Assembly (NCBI GenBank): GCA_023401595.1
Contig: JAEXDQ010000015.1
Span: 29,384 to 93,383, forward strand
Direction of reading: 5' to 3'
Origin: Spirochaetota bacterium
GTDB taxonomy: Bacteria > Spirochaetota > Spirochaetia > Sphaerochaetales > Sphaerochaetaceae
DNA length: 64,000 nucleotides
The notes beneath the pieces are model-generated. The model was not told the origin of the DNA, made no database searches, and saw nothing but the letters and a program-made list of their open reading frames with translations. Position 1 is the stretch's first letter; every line of letters starts with the position of its first letter. This document shows positions 36,147 to 44,355 of this stretch, piece after piece. Position numbers and translations under genes: made by a program.

Positions 36147-38042
36147 TCACCAGGCGCGGCCGCCGCCACCTCCAAAACCACCGCCGGAGAACCCGGAGGA
36201 ACCGAAGGAAGATCCACCGAACCGCATTCCGGGATTCCGGGGATTCGTGCCATGACCGGACATCGTAGCACGAGCGGTACGGAAGGAATTGCCCCACCGA
36301 CGCGCCAATGAGCTGTAGAACATCGCATCCCAGACCAGGTCGCCGCCCGTATACCAATTGGGAGGCTCGATAGTGATGGAACTGAACTTCTTTGCCCAAG
36401 TATTCTCAAGTCCAAGTACAATCGCATAGGAAAGCACATGGTAGAAGACCATGGGATCATGGTCGATCATCATCCGCAAACGATCCATCTCCACCTTGTC
36501 GATGAACTCCCTCAGCCCCAGCACCTGTTCAAGCAGCTCCTGCCCATAGGCGCTCCGCTTACGGGTGATATAGGAGAGGAACATGATGATGGAAATGGAA
36601 ACGACCTGCGCGAACGCACAGACGAAGACCCAGGATTCGCCGACATCCATGCTGAGCACAAGCGTAATACCGACAAGGAGGAAGTATTCTACGACCAACA
36701 GGAGGCAGTAGACACAGATCAACGCGATATTGGCGCCTGGCGAACGCAAGTACCATTTGCGCATCAGCGACCAACTGCACAGCCATCCGACGAACATGGC
36801 GACGATACCACCGGCGAGGAACAGCAGCGTCACCGCGTCCATATAGTTGACGGTCATGGCGACGGCATAACCGACGACGGGCAATACGGCGAGCGCGCCG
36901 CACCCGACCGCCATGCCTACGGACTTGGAATCCGACAGGGACTTGTCCCCCGTATAATAGGAAGCGACGCTATGCTTCACCCCTTCGACATATTGTCCGA
37001 ACTTTTCTTCAAGCTCAGGCATGGTAACGACCCCGTCCTTGCCGCAGGAGAAGAACTGTCTGAATAGTTTCTGCTCATGCTGACTGCCGTCCACGGGCTC
37101 TTGGCGTCGTGTGAAGATATAATCCTTCTTGCGTCCGGATTCTGAAATCGTAAGATTCCCCTTGTCGGCCCAATAGAAAATCATGGCGGTGATATCCTTG
37201 TCATCGACCACTCCATCGGACAGATAGCCGACGTCCATCGGCGTCAGGCCATCAGGGGCTTCGTAGCGAGCCATGATGATGGGTTCGGCGTCCCGCCCCC
37301 ACCTCAACCAGATGAAGAACGCAAGGGAGACGGCCAGAACAGAACCGATCAGGAATATCGTACAGGCCAAGGTCGTCCAATCGCGAATCTGCCGCATCCC
37401 CTGGAAATAGCCTTCGGACAGCTGGACCCGTATGGTCAGGGCCTCGCCGGGCATCAGGGATACGGCGGTTCCTGTAATGACCGTCCTGTCCTCGGATACC
37501 GCGTACCGGACGCCCTCTGCTTCGGTAGACCCCCAGACCCCTCTGGTAAGGGCTATATAGTCGGTGTCTATCGGCTTGGGGAACACGATACGGAACCGGA
37601 AGTCCTGGATCGGAACCTCCCAGCCCTCTCCGACCAGATTGAAATAGAACTCATCGTAGTCGTAATGCCCGTCGTCCCCAGGATCATACAGATATCCGAC
37701 CGTATACGACTGGGCTCCCCGTACCGTCACATCGGGATCCCCGATCTGAAGCGAGACATAATTCCTGTCCCGGCTGATCTGGACGGGAGCGCTGACACGG
37801 ATATCGGAGACCTTCGCCCGCCGGACGCCATACCCTACCGGGATATCACGGAAGAAACCGTGACGCGAAGTACTGAAATCGAAATCGAGCGTCTCAAGAA
37901 CCTGGTAGGCGCCGTTGAGACCGACTTCCACATCCGTCTGATACCGATCGACGATATAGTCGAAGGAAGCCCCGCAAAGGGCCGGCAGGATGCACGACAG
38001 GCAGAAAACAATGGCGGTCAACGCCTTGGCGGGTCTGGACAT
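36147..38042 (-). CDS. DUF2207 domain membrane protein with glycine-rich tail
   Basis: The 631-residue protein has a signal peptide (MSRPAKALTAIVFCLSCILPALCG), an extracytoplasmic DUF2207 domain (YQVLETLDFDFSTSRHGFFRDIPVGYG), a membrane segment near residue 240, a cytoplasmic domain beginning RYEAPDGLTPMDVGYLSDGVVDDKDITAMIFYWADKG, further helices near 400-490 and a tail FGGSSFGSSGFSGGGFGGGGG. DUF2207 proteins nearly always accompany LemA, as here: lemA lies six bases upstream. The role is unknown; envelope maintenance or protein turnover has been suggested for the pair. Confidence 0.85.
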   Translation of the reverse strand: MSRPAKALTAIVFCLSCILPALCGASFDYIVDRYQTDVEVGLNGAYQVLETLDFDFSTSRHGFFRDIPVGYGVRRAKVSDIRVSAPVQISRDRNYVSLQIGDPDVTVRGAQSYTVGYLYDPGDDGHYDYDEFYFNLVGEGWEVPIQDFRFRIVFPKPIDTDYIALTRGVWGSTEAEGVRYAVSEDRTVITGTAVSLMPGEALTIRVQLSEGYFQGMRQIRDWTTLACTIFLIGSVLAVSLAFFIWLRWGRDAEPIIMARYEAPDGLTPMDVGYLSDGVVDDKDITAMIFYWADKGNLTISESGRKKDYIFTRRQEPVDGSQHEQKLFRQFFSCGKDGVVTMPELEEKFGQYVEGVKHSVASYYTGDKSLSDSKSVGMAVGCGALAVLPVVGYAVAMTVNYMDAVTLLFLAGGIVAMFVGWLCSWSLMRKWYLRSPGANIALICVYCLLLVVEYFLLVGITLVLSMDVGESWVFVCAFAQVVSISIIMFLSYITRKRSAYGQELLEQVLGLREFIDKVEMDRLRMMIDHDPMVFYHVLSYAIVLGLENTWAKKFSSITIEPPNWYTGGDLVWDAMFYSSLARRWGNSFRTARATMSGHGTNPRNPGMRFGGSSFGSSGFSGGGFGGGGGRAW

Positions 38043-38048
38043 GGCTTT

Positions 38049-38600
38049 CTAGAACTTCACTTCCACGCGGGAGCGGGCTTCTTCCTCGATAGCCAGATAC
38101 GGCTGTTTTTCGAAATGCCCCATCCGGGCGAACAAGGAGGAAGGAAAGACCTCGACGACGGTATTGAACTGCTTGATCACGGCGTTGTAATACTTGCGGG
38201 CGTTGAGCAATTCTCCCTCGATCTTCGACAATTGTCTCTGCAAGTCGATGAAACCTTGGTTGGCCTTGAGGTCGGGATAGGATTCCGCCAAGGCGAACAG
38301 ACTTTTCAACGTAGAAGAGAAGCTTTTGTCGGCGGCGTCCTTTTCAGAGATGGTCGTCGCGGACATGGCGCGGTTGCGGGCGTCTATGACCGCGGTCAAC
38401 GTCTCCCGTTCATGCGAAGCGTACCCCTTGACGGTCTCGACGAGGTTCGGGACCAGATCGTACCGTTGCTTCAGGTGGGCGTCGATCGCGGCGAAAGCCT
38501 CCTCCCCCTGGTTCCTCAAACGCACCAAGCGGTTATGCACGCTGATTGCGTAGATGCAGACGATCACGACAAGCGCAAGAATAATCCACAATGCGATCAT
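38049..38600 (-). CDS. lemA: LemA family protein
   Basis: The 183-residue protein has an N-terminal membrane anchor (MIALWIILALVVIVCIYAI) followed by the LemA coiled helical domain: VHNRLVRLRNQGEEAFAAIDAHLKQRYDLVPNLVETVKGYASHERETLTAVIDAR and a late FPSSLFA with FEK. Length and motifs are standard. It is paired with DUF2207 downstream. A TAGGAGGAG sequence lies ahead of the ATG. Confidence 0.93.
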   Translation of the reverse strand: MIALWIILALVVIVCIYAISVHNRLVRLRNQGEEAFAAIDAHLKQRYDLVPNLVETVKGYASHERETLTAVIDARNRAMSATTISEKDAADKSFSSTLKSLFALAESYPDLKANQGFIDLQRQLSKIEGELLNARKYYNAVIKQFNTVVEVFPSSLFARMGHFEKQPYLAIEEEARSRVEVKF

Positions 38601-38691
38601 GGCGAACTCCTCCTAATTGGACAAAATTCAAATGAAATCATGATACGACCATTCCCGCCGGAGGTCTAGTAGCCACAGGCAGGAAAAATCA

Positions 38692-39540
38692 TCAGGAACA
38701 AGATTGAATCAGGCAACTCTGTCCACAAAAAGGACAAAAGCGAGCGTCAGGGGGAAGCTTCCGTCCGCACTGAAAACAAAACTGCGGGCTATCCTCCTCA
38801 GCCGTCGGGCTTTCCGTTGCAAGAGCGGGTGAATCGGTACCAAAATGTACATGCAGGGCATTCAGGCAGCGAACCATATCCTCGTCGTTGATCCAGATAG
38901 TATCGAGCAGAAAAGTTTCAAGCGACAGGCCCAGGAGGGACAGATCCCGGCTGAAGGCCTGTTGTATATAAGGAGACAGCAAGGCGGAGGAAAAAACAGA
39001 TACATCCATGCTGTATTCGTTGACCGCGTTCTGAACATATTCAGCCAGCTTCCGATCTATCAGACCGCGGCATAGGGTAAAAACCGATTCAAAATTTGCG
39101 AGCCTCTCCAACCGGGATGCGGATACGGTATCCCCGGTATCGCAAGAAAGGGAGAATCTTCCGAATACTTGAAGGCGATATTTTTCTCCACACACAGGAT
39201 CCACAATGGAAATCGGACGGCTGCTCGTACCGAAATACATCGACAGCCGGGCGTCTCCGTTGACGAAATAGATATCGACCGAGGCCCCTGTCAAACGCTC
39301 GGCGCCCAATTGAGGGATCGCCATTGGGGACAGAGGATACGTACCGGGAACCAGCCTGGCGAGAATCGCCCCCTTCGCCGCCAGGAAAGCGAGCTGCCCC
39401 TTTCCGACGACCACATAGGGGGAGTCTTTCTGAGGAGCCGAAGCCTCACGACTGGAACCAATGGGGTTCACCCCCGCATGATGATAGACTAACCAGTCTT
39501 TGTTTCCCACTATCTTGGGACAAACGATCACTTCAGGCAT
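38692..39540 (-). CDS. SPFH-like protein with C-terminal double zinc ribbon
   Basis: The 282-residue protein resembles the YdjI/virion-core-like SPFH group: VVVGKGQLAFLAAKGAILARLVPGTYPLSP at the start, a central domain with VFGRFSLSCDTGD, and helices around IDRKLAEYVQNAVNEYSMDVS. It ends with a short linker and FCFQCGRKLPPDARFCPFCGQS, two CxxC pairs that bind one zinc. No membrane segment is obvious. ATG 39540 is chosen because GGGGGAAGG lies close upstream; ten extra codons in the longer frame are not needed. It follows lemA's promoter region. Role unknown; such proteins often act in membrane stress. Confidence 0.7.
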   Translation of the reverse strand: MPEVIVCPKIVGNKDWLVYHHAGVNPIGSSREASAPQKDSPYVVVGKGQLAFLAAKGAILARLVPGTYPLSPMAIPQLGAERLTGASVDIYFVNGDARLSMYFGTSSRPISIVDPVCGEKYRLQVFGRFSLSCDTGDTVSASRLERLANFESVFTLCRGLIDRKLAEYVQNAVNEYSMDVSVFSSALLSPYIQQAFSRDLSLLGLSLETFLLDTIWINDEDMVRCLNALHVHFGTDSPALATESPTAEEDSPQFCFQCGRKLPPDARFCPFCGQSCLIQSCS

Positions 39541-39600
39541 GACCTTCCCCCCTTGGAGTTGCCAATGCAATCCAATCGCCGACTCCCACAGGCTTGTACC

Positions 39601-39619
39601 GACAGAAAAGAATTCTGTC
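39601..39619. promoter_or_regulatory. Inverted repeat between the SPFH-like gene and argR
   Basis: GACAGAA and TTCTGTC flank AAGAA, 61-79 bases before the SPFH-like gene. It is a candidate operator for that gene. The rest of 39541-39902 contains no coding-looking frame. Confidence 0.4.
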
Positions 39620-39902
39620 AGATTCTCTCAACAAAAACAATTTCATAGGGGAAGTATCCCGCGGCCATGTTTTCACCCCTGTTTCTCTTCGTTCAAGTTC
39701 AGCAAATGCGTAGTAGATGAGAGGAAACGACCGGTTGCGGCCTTTTCCTGTAGTCCGGCGTCAGAACTTGGGAAAACACTTCGGTCCTGATGAAATCTTC
39801 AGTTGCGATCGTATCTTATCGGCGAACGTTCCGTGTCCGTCAGGAAACGTCGCCTACAGTATCTCGGACTGTATGAGAATTGGAGTCGAAGCGGGTTTCT
39901 CC

Positions 39903-39960
39903 TTGCTTTTACCGGCATGGTAATGTATATTTATCCGCACAGAGTGAATAAATATTCCAG
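39903..39960 (+). promoter_or_regulatory. argR promoter with tandem ARG boxes
   Basis: TTGCTT (39903-39908), 17 bases and TATATT (39926-39931) form the promoter. Two ARG-box-like 18-mers follow: one at 39922-39939 with core TGTATATTTATCCG and a better one at 39943-39960 with core TGAATAAATATTCC, close to the consensus TGAATAATTATTCA. Their spacing of three bases (21 start to start) is the classic arrangement for an ArgR hexamer, and box 1 covers the -10. ArgR therefore probably represses itself. Confidence 0.8.
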
Positions 39961-39986
39961 TTTTAACACATGAGGAGAATTCCGCC

Positions 39987-40457
39987 ATGAGGGAACGTCA
40001 CAATAGATTGTCGGTCGTCAAGGAAATGATCAAGAACAATCGAATCGACAATCAGGATACGTTGCTTGAGATGTTGCGTAAAGAGGGATATTCAGTGACC
40101 CAGGCGACCTTGTCCAGAGACCTGAAGATGCTCAAGGTCGGCAAGATATCCGACGGCTGGTCAGGGTATTATTATGCGCTTCCTGAAAACGATTTGATTT
40201 CCGAATCAGAAAAAAGCTATATCCAGGATGTCCGCAGAGGTATCCTGTCCATTGAATTCAGCGGGAATTTCGGAGTAATAAAAACTCGTCCGGGGCATGC
40301 GAACAGCGTCGGTATCGCGCTCGATGTCCTGGCTATTCCTGAAATACTGGGAACTTTGGCCGGAGACGACACGATCTTCGTGATTCTCCGCGAAGGCATG
40401 ACGAAGGAAGACCTGCAGGAAAGCTTCAAGACGAGAATCCCTGCAATTGAAGAATGA
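39987..40457 (+). CDS. argR: Arginine repressor ArgR
   Basis: The 156-residue protein has the ArgR winged helix (RLSVVKEMIKNNRIDNQDTLLEMLRKEGYSVTQATLSRDLKMLKVGK) and the C-terminal arginine-binding and hexamer domain (VIKTRPGHANSVGIALDVLAIPEILGTLAGDDTIFVILREG). GDDT contains the aspartate that binds the arginine guanidinium. AGGAG lies ten bases before the ATG. It is monocistronic in appearance, with no arginine genes beside it. Tandem ARG boxes overlap its promoter. Confidence 0.94.
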   Translation: MRERHNRLSVVKEMIKNNRIDNQDTLLEMLRKEGYSVTQATLSRDLKMLKVGKISDGWSGYYYALPENDLISESEKSYIQDVRRGILSIEFSGNFGVIKTRPGHANSVGIALDVLAIPEILGTLAGDDTIFVILREGMTKEDLQESFKTRIPAIEE

Positions 40458-40495
40458 CCTCCGTCGGAAAACCTCCGTGCGCTTCATCTATATTG

Positions 40496-40524
40496 TTGCC
40501 TAGTACACTTCATTGTACTACACT
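40496..40524 (+). promoter_or_regulatory. Probable pgi promoter containing an inverted repeat
   Basis: TTGCCT (40496-40501), 17 bases, then TACACT (40519-40524). The inverted repeat TAGTACA-CTTCAT-TGTACTA (40501-40520) fills the spacer, the usual place for a repressor site. A near copy of TTCATTGTACTACACT (40509-40524) recurs at 40539-40553. Transcription from here gives a leader of about 360 bases that contains both 71-bp repeats. Confidence 0.5.
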
Positions 40525-40702
40525 GCCTCATAGAGGGTTTCATTGACTACACTCTTCGTTCATCCAAGGAAAAGAAACCATAAAGAAGGTCTACGCCGGA
40601 AACAAAGTACAAAGCGATAGCCGTACACCCGACACAAGAGCGGATGCAGCCGGTACGACGCCCGAGGCGCAGATGTTGAAAAGCTTCGCATACAACGGAT
40701 GT

Positions 40703-40773
40703 AGGCGGAGGGCGCGGGGACAGTACTTCGGTACGGCCCCGCCCTGACAACGAAGTGGCACACCCATTGACCG
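40703..40773. repeat. 71-bp element, copy 1
   Basis: This sequence is repeated without a mismatch at 40807-40877. Within it GTAC-TTCG-GTAC (40723-40734) forms a stem capped by a very stable UUCG tetraloop, extended by CGGGG/CCCCG. All overlapping reading frames are artefacts of the GC-rich sequence. Such elements are often dispersed through a genome; only these two copies are in the window. Confidence 0.85.
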
Positions 40774-40806
40774 GGAAACAGTTCGATGGGCAATGGGGAT
40801 GGAACA

Positions 40807-40877
40807 AGGCGGAGGGCGCGGGGACAGTACTTCGGTACGGCCCCGCCCTGACAACGAAGTGGCACACCCATTGACCG
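40807..40877. repeat. 71-bp element, copy 2
   Basis: This is the exact second copy, 104 bases after the first. It ends two bases before the pgi Shine-Dalgarno (AAGGAG, 40880-40885), so its UUCG-capped hairpin is part of the pgi leader and may affect mRNA stability or translation. Confidence 0.85.
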
Positions 40878-40892
40878 AGAAGGAGATTGGAC

Positions 40893-42473
40893 ATGACATA
40901 CCAAAACCTAGACAAAACCAACGCGTTCTCCGCGTTGACCGCGACAGAACCCGTTTGCGTGAAAAGCGCGCTTACACCGCAGAGAATCACTTCCTATGCG
41001 ATTGCTGCGGGAGCGGGCCTCACATACAGATACGCGACCATGCCGGTATCCAAGGAGCATATCGAGCTGTTGCAGGCGCTCGCCGATGAACAGGAGCTGA
41101 TCTCGAAATATCAGGCGTTGCTTTCTGGACAGATCATCAACACAGGGGAAAAGCGGTTGGTCCTGCATCAGCTTACCAGAGGACGTGTTCTGGGCTCTGA
41201 CGCCAAGGTCATGGCCGATGGCGAAGAAAAAGGCGCTTTCTATTTCGGACAACTCGCCCATATCAAGGAATTCTCAGACAAGGTGCGCAGCGGCGTGATT
41301 CACGGTTCCACGGGCAAGCCGTTCAAGACGGTCGTCCAGATTGGAATCGGCGGCAGCGACCTCGGGCCGAGGGCGTTGTACCTTGCATTGAAGGGGTGGG
41401 CGGAACACGAAGGAATCCAGCGGCTCGAAGCCCGGTTCATCTCCAACGTGGATCCGGATGACGCGGCCGAAGTCCTGCAGGGACTTGATTTCGAAACCTC
41501 GTTGTTCATCCTTGTCTCAAAAAGCGGAACGACGCAGGAGACGCTGACGAACAGGGACCTTGTTCTCCAAGCCATGGCCAACGCGGGAATCGACGGCCTC
41601 GATCCCGCCGGGCACATGGTGGCGGTAACCAGCAAGACCAGTCCGTTGGCATCCTCCAAGGATGTGTTGGACGCATTTTTCATCGACGATTATATCGGAG
41701 GGCGGTACTCTTCGACCAGCGCGGTCGGCGGCGTGGTAATATCCACCGCGCTTGGGTACGAAACGTTTGAGAAGCTGCTTGACGGAGCGCATGCCGCCGA
41801 CGTGAACGCGCTGGAGTCCGACATTACCAAGAACGCGGCGCTGATGGACGCCATGATCGGCGTATACCTGCGCAACGTACTAGGTTGTCCCTGTACGGCG
41901 ATCCTGCCCTACTCGCAGGCGCTCAGCAGATTCCCGGCCCATTTGCAGCAGCTAGACATGGAGAGCAACGGAAAGCATGTGAACCGTTATGGCGAGCCGG
42001 TCGGCTATCCCACCGGTCCGGTGATCTTCGGCGAGCCTGGGACGAACGGTCAGCATTCCTTCTACCAGCTGCTACACCAAGGGACAGATGTCGTCCCATT
42101 GCAGTTCATCGGCTTCAAGCGGTCGCAACGTGACAAGGATATCGTTACCGCGGGCTCGTCCAGCCAGGAAAAGCTTGATGCGAACCTCGTAGCACAGATA
42201 GTGGCGTTCGCCAGAGGCAAGGATGACGGGAATCCGAACAAACAGTTCGAAGGAAACTGCTGGTCCTCGTTGCTCCACGCCGAGAGGCTCACACCGGAGG
42301 TACTCGGAGCCTTGCTCGCCCATTATGAGAACAAAGTGATGTTCCAGGGCTTCGCTTGGAATCTCAATTCCTTCGACCAGGAAGGAGTCCAGCTCGGCAA
42401 GGTTCTCGCGAAGAAAGTCCTCGCAGGATGCGAGGGAGACGAAATTCTCAAAACATACGCCGATTTGTTCTAG
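40893..42473 (+). CDS. pgi: Glucose-6-phosphate isomerase
   Basis: The 526-residue protein is PGI: QIGIGGSDLGPRALYLAL and SKSGTTQETLTN bind the phosphate, GGRYSSTSAVGGVVIS and YSQALSRFPAHLQQLDMESNGK contain the catalytic glutamate region, and FGEPGTNGQHSFYQLLHQGTDVVP the histidine. It interconverts glucose 6-phosphate and fructose 6-phosphate. Translation starts at ATG 40893 with AAGGAG seven bases upstream. The long leader carries the second 71-bp repeat. Product of the phosphorylase/PgmB cluster flows through this enzyme. Confidence 0.96.
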   Translation: MTYQNLDKTNAFSALTATEPVCVKSALTPQRITSYAIAAGAGLTYRYATMPVSKEHIELLQALADEQELISKYQALLSGQIINTGEKRLVLHQLTRGRVLGSDAKVMADGEEKGAFYFGQLAHIKEFSDKVRSGVIHGSTGKPFKTVVQIGIGGSDLGPRALYLALKGWAEHEGIQRLEARFISNVDPDDAAEVLQGLDFETSLFILVSKSGTTQETLTNRDLVLQAMANAGIDGLDPAGHMVAVTSKTSPLASSKDVLDAFFIDDYIGGRYSSTSAVGGVVISTALGYETFEKLLDGAHAADVNALESDITKNAALMDAMIGVYLRNVLGCPCTAILPYSQALSRFPAHLQQLDMESNGKHVNRYGEPVGYPTGPVIFGEPGTNGQHSFYQLLHQGTDVVPLQFIGFKRSQRDKDIVTAGSSSQEKLDANLVAQIVAFARGKDDGNPNKQFEGNCWSSLLHAERLTPEVLGALLAHYENKVMFQGFAWNLNSFDQEGVQLGKVLAKKVLAGCEGDEILKTYADLF

Positions 42474-42492
42474 TTTCGACGTTTTTTTTAGA

Positions 42493-42532
42493 AAACAGCC
42501 GCCAGACTTACAATGGCGGCTGTTTCTTTTTT
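42493..42532 (+). terminator. Terminator after pgi
   Basis: AAACAGCCGCCA (42493-42504) pairs perfectly with TGGCGGCTGTTT (42514-42525) around a nine-base loop, followed by CTTTTTT. A second T-run precedes the stem, so it may work in both directions. Confidence 0.9.
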
Positions 42533-42738
42533 CACTATTATAACGAATTACCCTATAAATCAGACAAAACTATTTTTTAAGAAAATCGAACATGACATGC
42601 CGACGGCAAGGAATTTATCGAACCATCCCGCTCAATAATATCGGATGTCTTGCCATTATTATAATAGCTATATGAAAAAACGTTACGATTTTATAATTAA
42701 TATACCAAGAATCACATTAATACCAAAAATGCAAATAA
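42533..42738. other. AT-rich spacer between pgi and pfk
   Basis: This stretch has very low GC compared with its neighbours. A TATAAT (42660-42665) lies before a 30-codon frame (42672-42764, MKKRYDFIIN...) that ends inside the loop of the hairpin at 42742-42775. The frame has no Shine-Dalgarno, so it is not called as a gene. Confidence 0.4.
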
Positions 42739-42775
42739 AAACCCCCTCAGGAAAAGGAGGTTAAACCTGAGGGGG
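42739..42775 (-). terminator. Hairpin with a Shine-Dalgarno loop; minus-strand terminator
   Basis: CCCCCTCAGG (42742-42751) pairs perfectly with CCTGAGGGGG (42766-42775). On the minus strand GGGGG is followed by TTTTTATTT, a textbook terminator 170 bases past the pfk stop. On the plus strand the 14-base loop is AAAAGGAGGTTAAA, a perfect Shine-Dalgarno, and AAAAGGAGGTTA recurs at 42779-42790 just outside the stem. Confidence 0.75.
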
Positions 42776-42801
42776 AACAAAAGGAGGTTAGAAAAATACC
42801 G

Positions 42802-42867
42802 ATGTTTCAACTCATATACCCAACGGGTGCTATGGCTGGTGTCGTTCTCTTTCTAGCCCAAAAATAA
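42802..42867 (+). CDS. Possible 21-residue hydrophobic peptide
   Basis: The frame starts MFQLIYPTGAM and ends VVLFLAQK, with one short hydrophobic stretch. AAAAGGAGGTTA (42779-42790) lies upstream, but the gap to the ATG is about 14 bases, longer than normal. A seven-base-pair hairpin with T-rich flank follows at 42879-42897. It could be a small membrane peptide or a leader; it may equally be chance. No known family was recognised. Confidence 0.3.
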   Translation: MFQLIYPTGAMAGVVLFLAQK

Positions 42868-42878
42868 TGATATCACCA

Positions 42879-42897
42879 AAAAGAATCAAGTTCTTTT
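42879..42897 (+). terminator. Weak hairpin after the mini-ORF
   Basis: AAAAGAA (42879-42885) pairs with TTCTTTT (42891-42897) around TCAAG. The T-rich arm itself would serve as the release tract. It could end a short plus-strand transcript or lie in the pfk 3' region. Confidence 0.35.
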
Positions 42898-42942
42898 ATA
42901 CACTTTTCATAAAATATTTTTGAGGATTCTACGCCGTTTTTC

Positions 42943-44283
42943 TTATTCCTTCATGTTTTTCATAGAACTGGGCTGTCTGGTGTTCTCCAGGACGTCCCTC
43001 CAGAGGGATCCTTCAAGGTCCACATGGTTCCGCGACGAGACCGCGACCTTGATGGGAATATGGACGAACTGATTGTTCACCAGAGAGACCAGGGCCTGCG
43101 TCTTGCCCGTCATGGCGGCATGTACGGCATGGGCGCCGAGCCTGGCGCAATAGATCGAATCGTTAGGATTGGCGGGAGCGCTCCGAATGATATAGCTCGG
43201 ATCGATGTACTTGATGTTGCACTCGATTCCCTCACGTTTGAAATACGCCTTGATCTGATCCTTGAGAAACAGTCCGATATCCTGATACTTCACGTTTCCA
43301 GACGCATCCTTCTCATTCGTCGGGGGAACAAGATCCTGCCCCGCGCCTTCGGCGACCAGGATCACGGCATGCCCCCTGTCGAGGATACGATGCTTCAGAT
43401 GCTCGAGCAAACCATTGGGGCCTTCGAGATCGAACGGATTCTCCGGAATCAGACAGAAGTTCACGTCGCTCTGCGCCAAAGAGGTATTGGCGGCGATAAA
43501 GCCCGACTCACGTCCCATGACCTTGACCATGCCGATTCCGTTGATCGAGTTCTTCGCCTCGACATGGGCTCCCCGGACGGAAGGTACTGCCATAGCGACG
43601 GCAGTATCGAAACCAAAGGAACTCTGGATGAAGGAGAGGTCGTTGTCGATTGTCTTGGGGATTCCGATGACCGCGATCTTCAACCCCCGCTTCTTGATCT
43701 CCTCTCCGATATCATATGCGCCGCGAAGCGTACCATCGCCGCCGATCGTCACGAGGATGTTGATGTTCAGCCGCTCCAAGGAATCGACGATCTCATCGAC
43801 TTGTTTGCCGCCGCCACGCGCGGAGCCGAGAATCGTCCCGCCCTTTTCCTGGATATCGTCTACGATATCGGGATCAAGGGGAATCAATGGATACGGGCTG
43901 TTCTCCAGCAATCCTTGATAGCCATATTGGATGCCGCTGATGCGGCGAACCCCATACCGGTACCAGAAGCAACGGACGACGGCGCGGATGACATTGTTCA
44001 AGCCGGGGCAGATACCACCGCAGGTACAGATCGCCGCATGCACATGGGCGGGATTGAAATAGAGTTTGGAACGGGGGCCAGCAAGCTCGACAGTATCTTC
44101 ATGGAGGGGAACCGGGTGCCCATCCGCACCAATCATGGTCTGGATGCTGTATAGGATACGATCCTCATCGCTTACGTAATCCGCCAGTCCATCGCCTTGA
44201 TAGGTGGACATCATGATCGGAGAAGGTATCTTCGCCTCTCCAAGGTTCGGAATCGAGAAATCATAGACTTTATCACTGCTCAC
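42943..44283 (-). CDS. pfk: 6-phosphofructokinase, long spirochaete/plant-like type
   Basis: The 446-residue protein is longer than bacterial PfkA (about 320). Core motifs are ICTCGGICPGLNNVIRAVV, TIGGDGTLRGAYDI, GIPKTIDNDLSFIQSSFGFDTA, VMGRESGFIAA and RSAPANPNDSIYCARLGAHAVH. The glycine in GGDGT points to ATP as donor, while the lysine in PKTIDND is the form seen in PPi enzymes; this G/K mixture occurs in the long ATP-dependent group that includes treponemal PFK. A GTG start is chosen because AGGAGG lies six bases upstream. It phosphorylates fructose 6-phosphate, the product of the nearby pgi. Confidence 0.9.
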   Translation of the reverse strand: MSSDKVYDFSIPNLGEAKIPSPIMMSTYQGDGLADYVSDEDRILYSIQTMIGADGHPVPLHEDTVELAGPRSKLYFNPAHVHAAICTCGGICPGLNNVIRAVVRCFWYRYGVRRISGIQYGYQGLLENSPYPLIPLDPDIVDDIQEKGGTILGSARGGGKQVDEIVDSLERLNINILVTIGGDGTLRGAYDIGEEIKKRGLKIAVIGIPKTIDNDLSFIQSSFGFDTAVAMAVPSVRGAHVEAKNSINGIGMVKVMGRESGFIAANTSLAQSDVNFCLIPENPFDLEGPNGLLEHLKHRILDRGHAVILVAEGAGQDLVPPTNEKDASGNVKYQDIGLFLKDQIKAYFKREGIECNIKYIDPSYIIRSAPANPNDSIYCARLGAHAVHAAMTGKTQALVSLVNNQFVHIPIKVAVSSRNHVDLEGSLWRDVLENTRQPSSMKNMKE

Positions 44284-44355
44284 GGTACGCCTCCTATATG
44301 AACTGCGTATATGTATCAATGTATTGGAACACGGCTACCAAGGCAAGTTCCATCA

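Noticed and set aside
40547..40990. Overlapping minus-strand frames with repeated WVCHFVVRAGPYRS
   Set aside because: They are readings of the two 71-bp non-coding repeats and the start of pgi, present in several frames at once.
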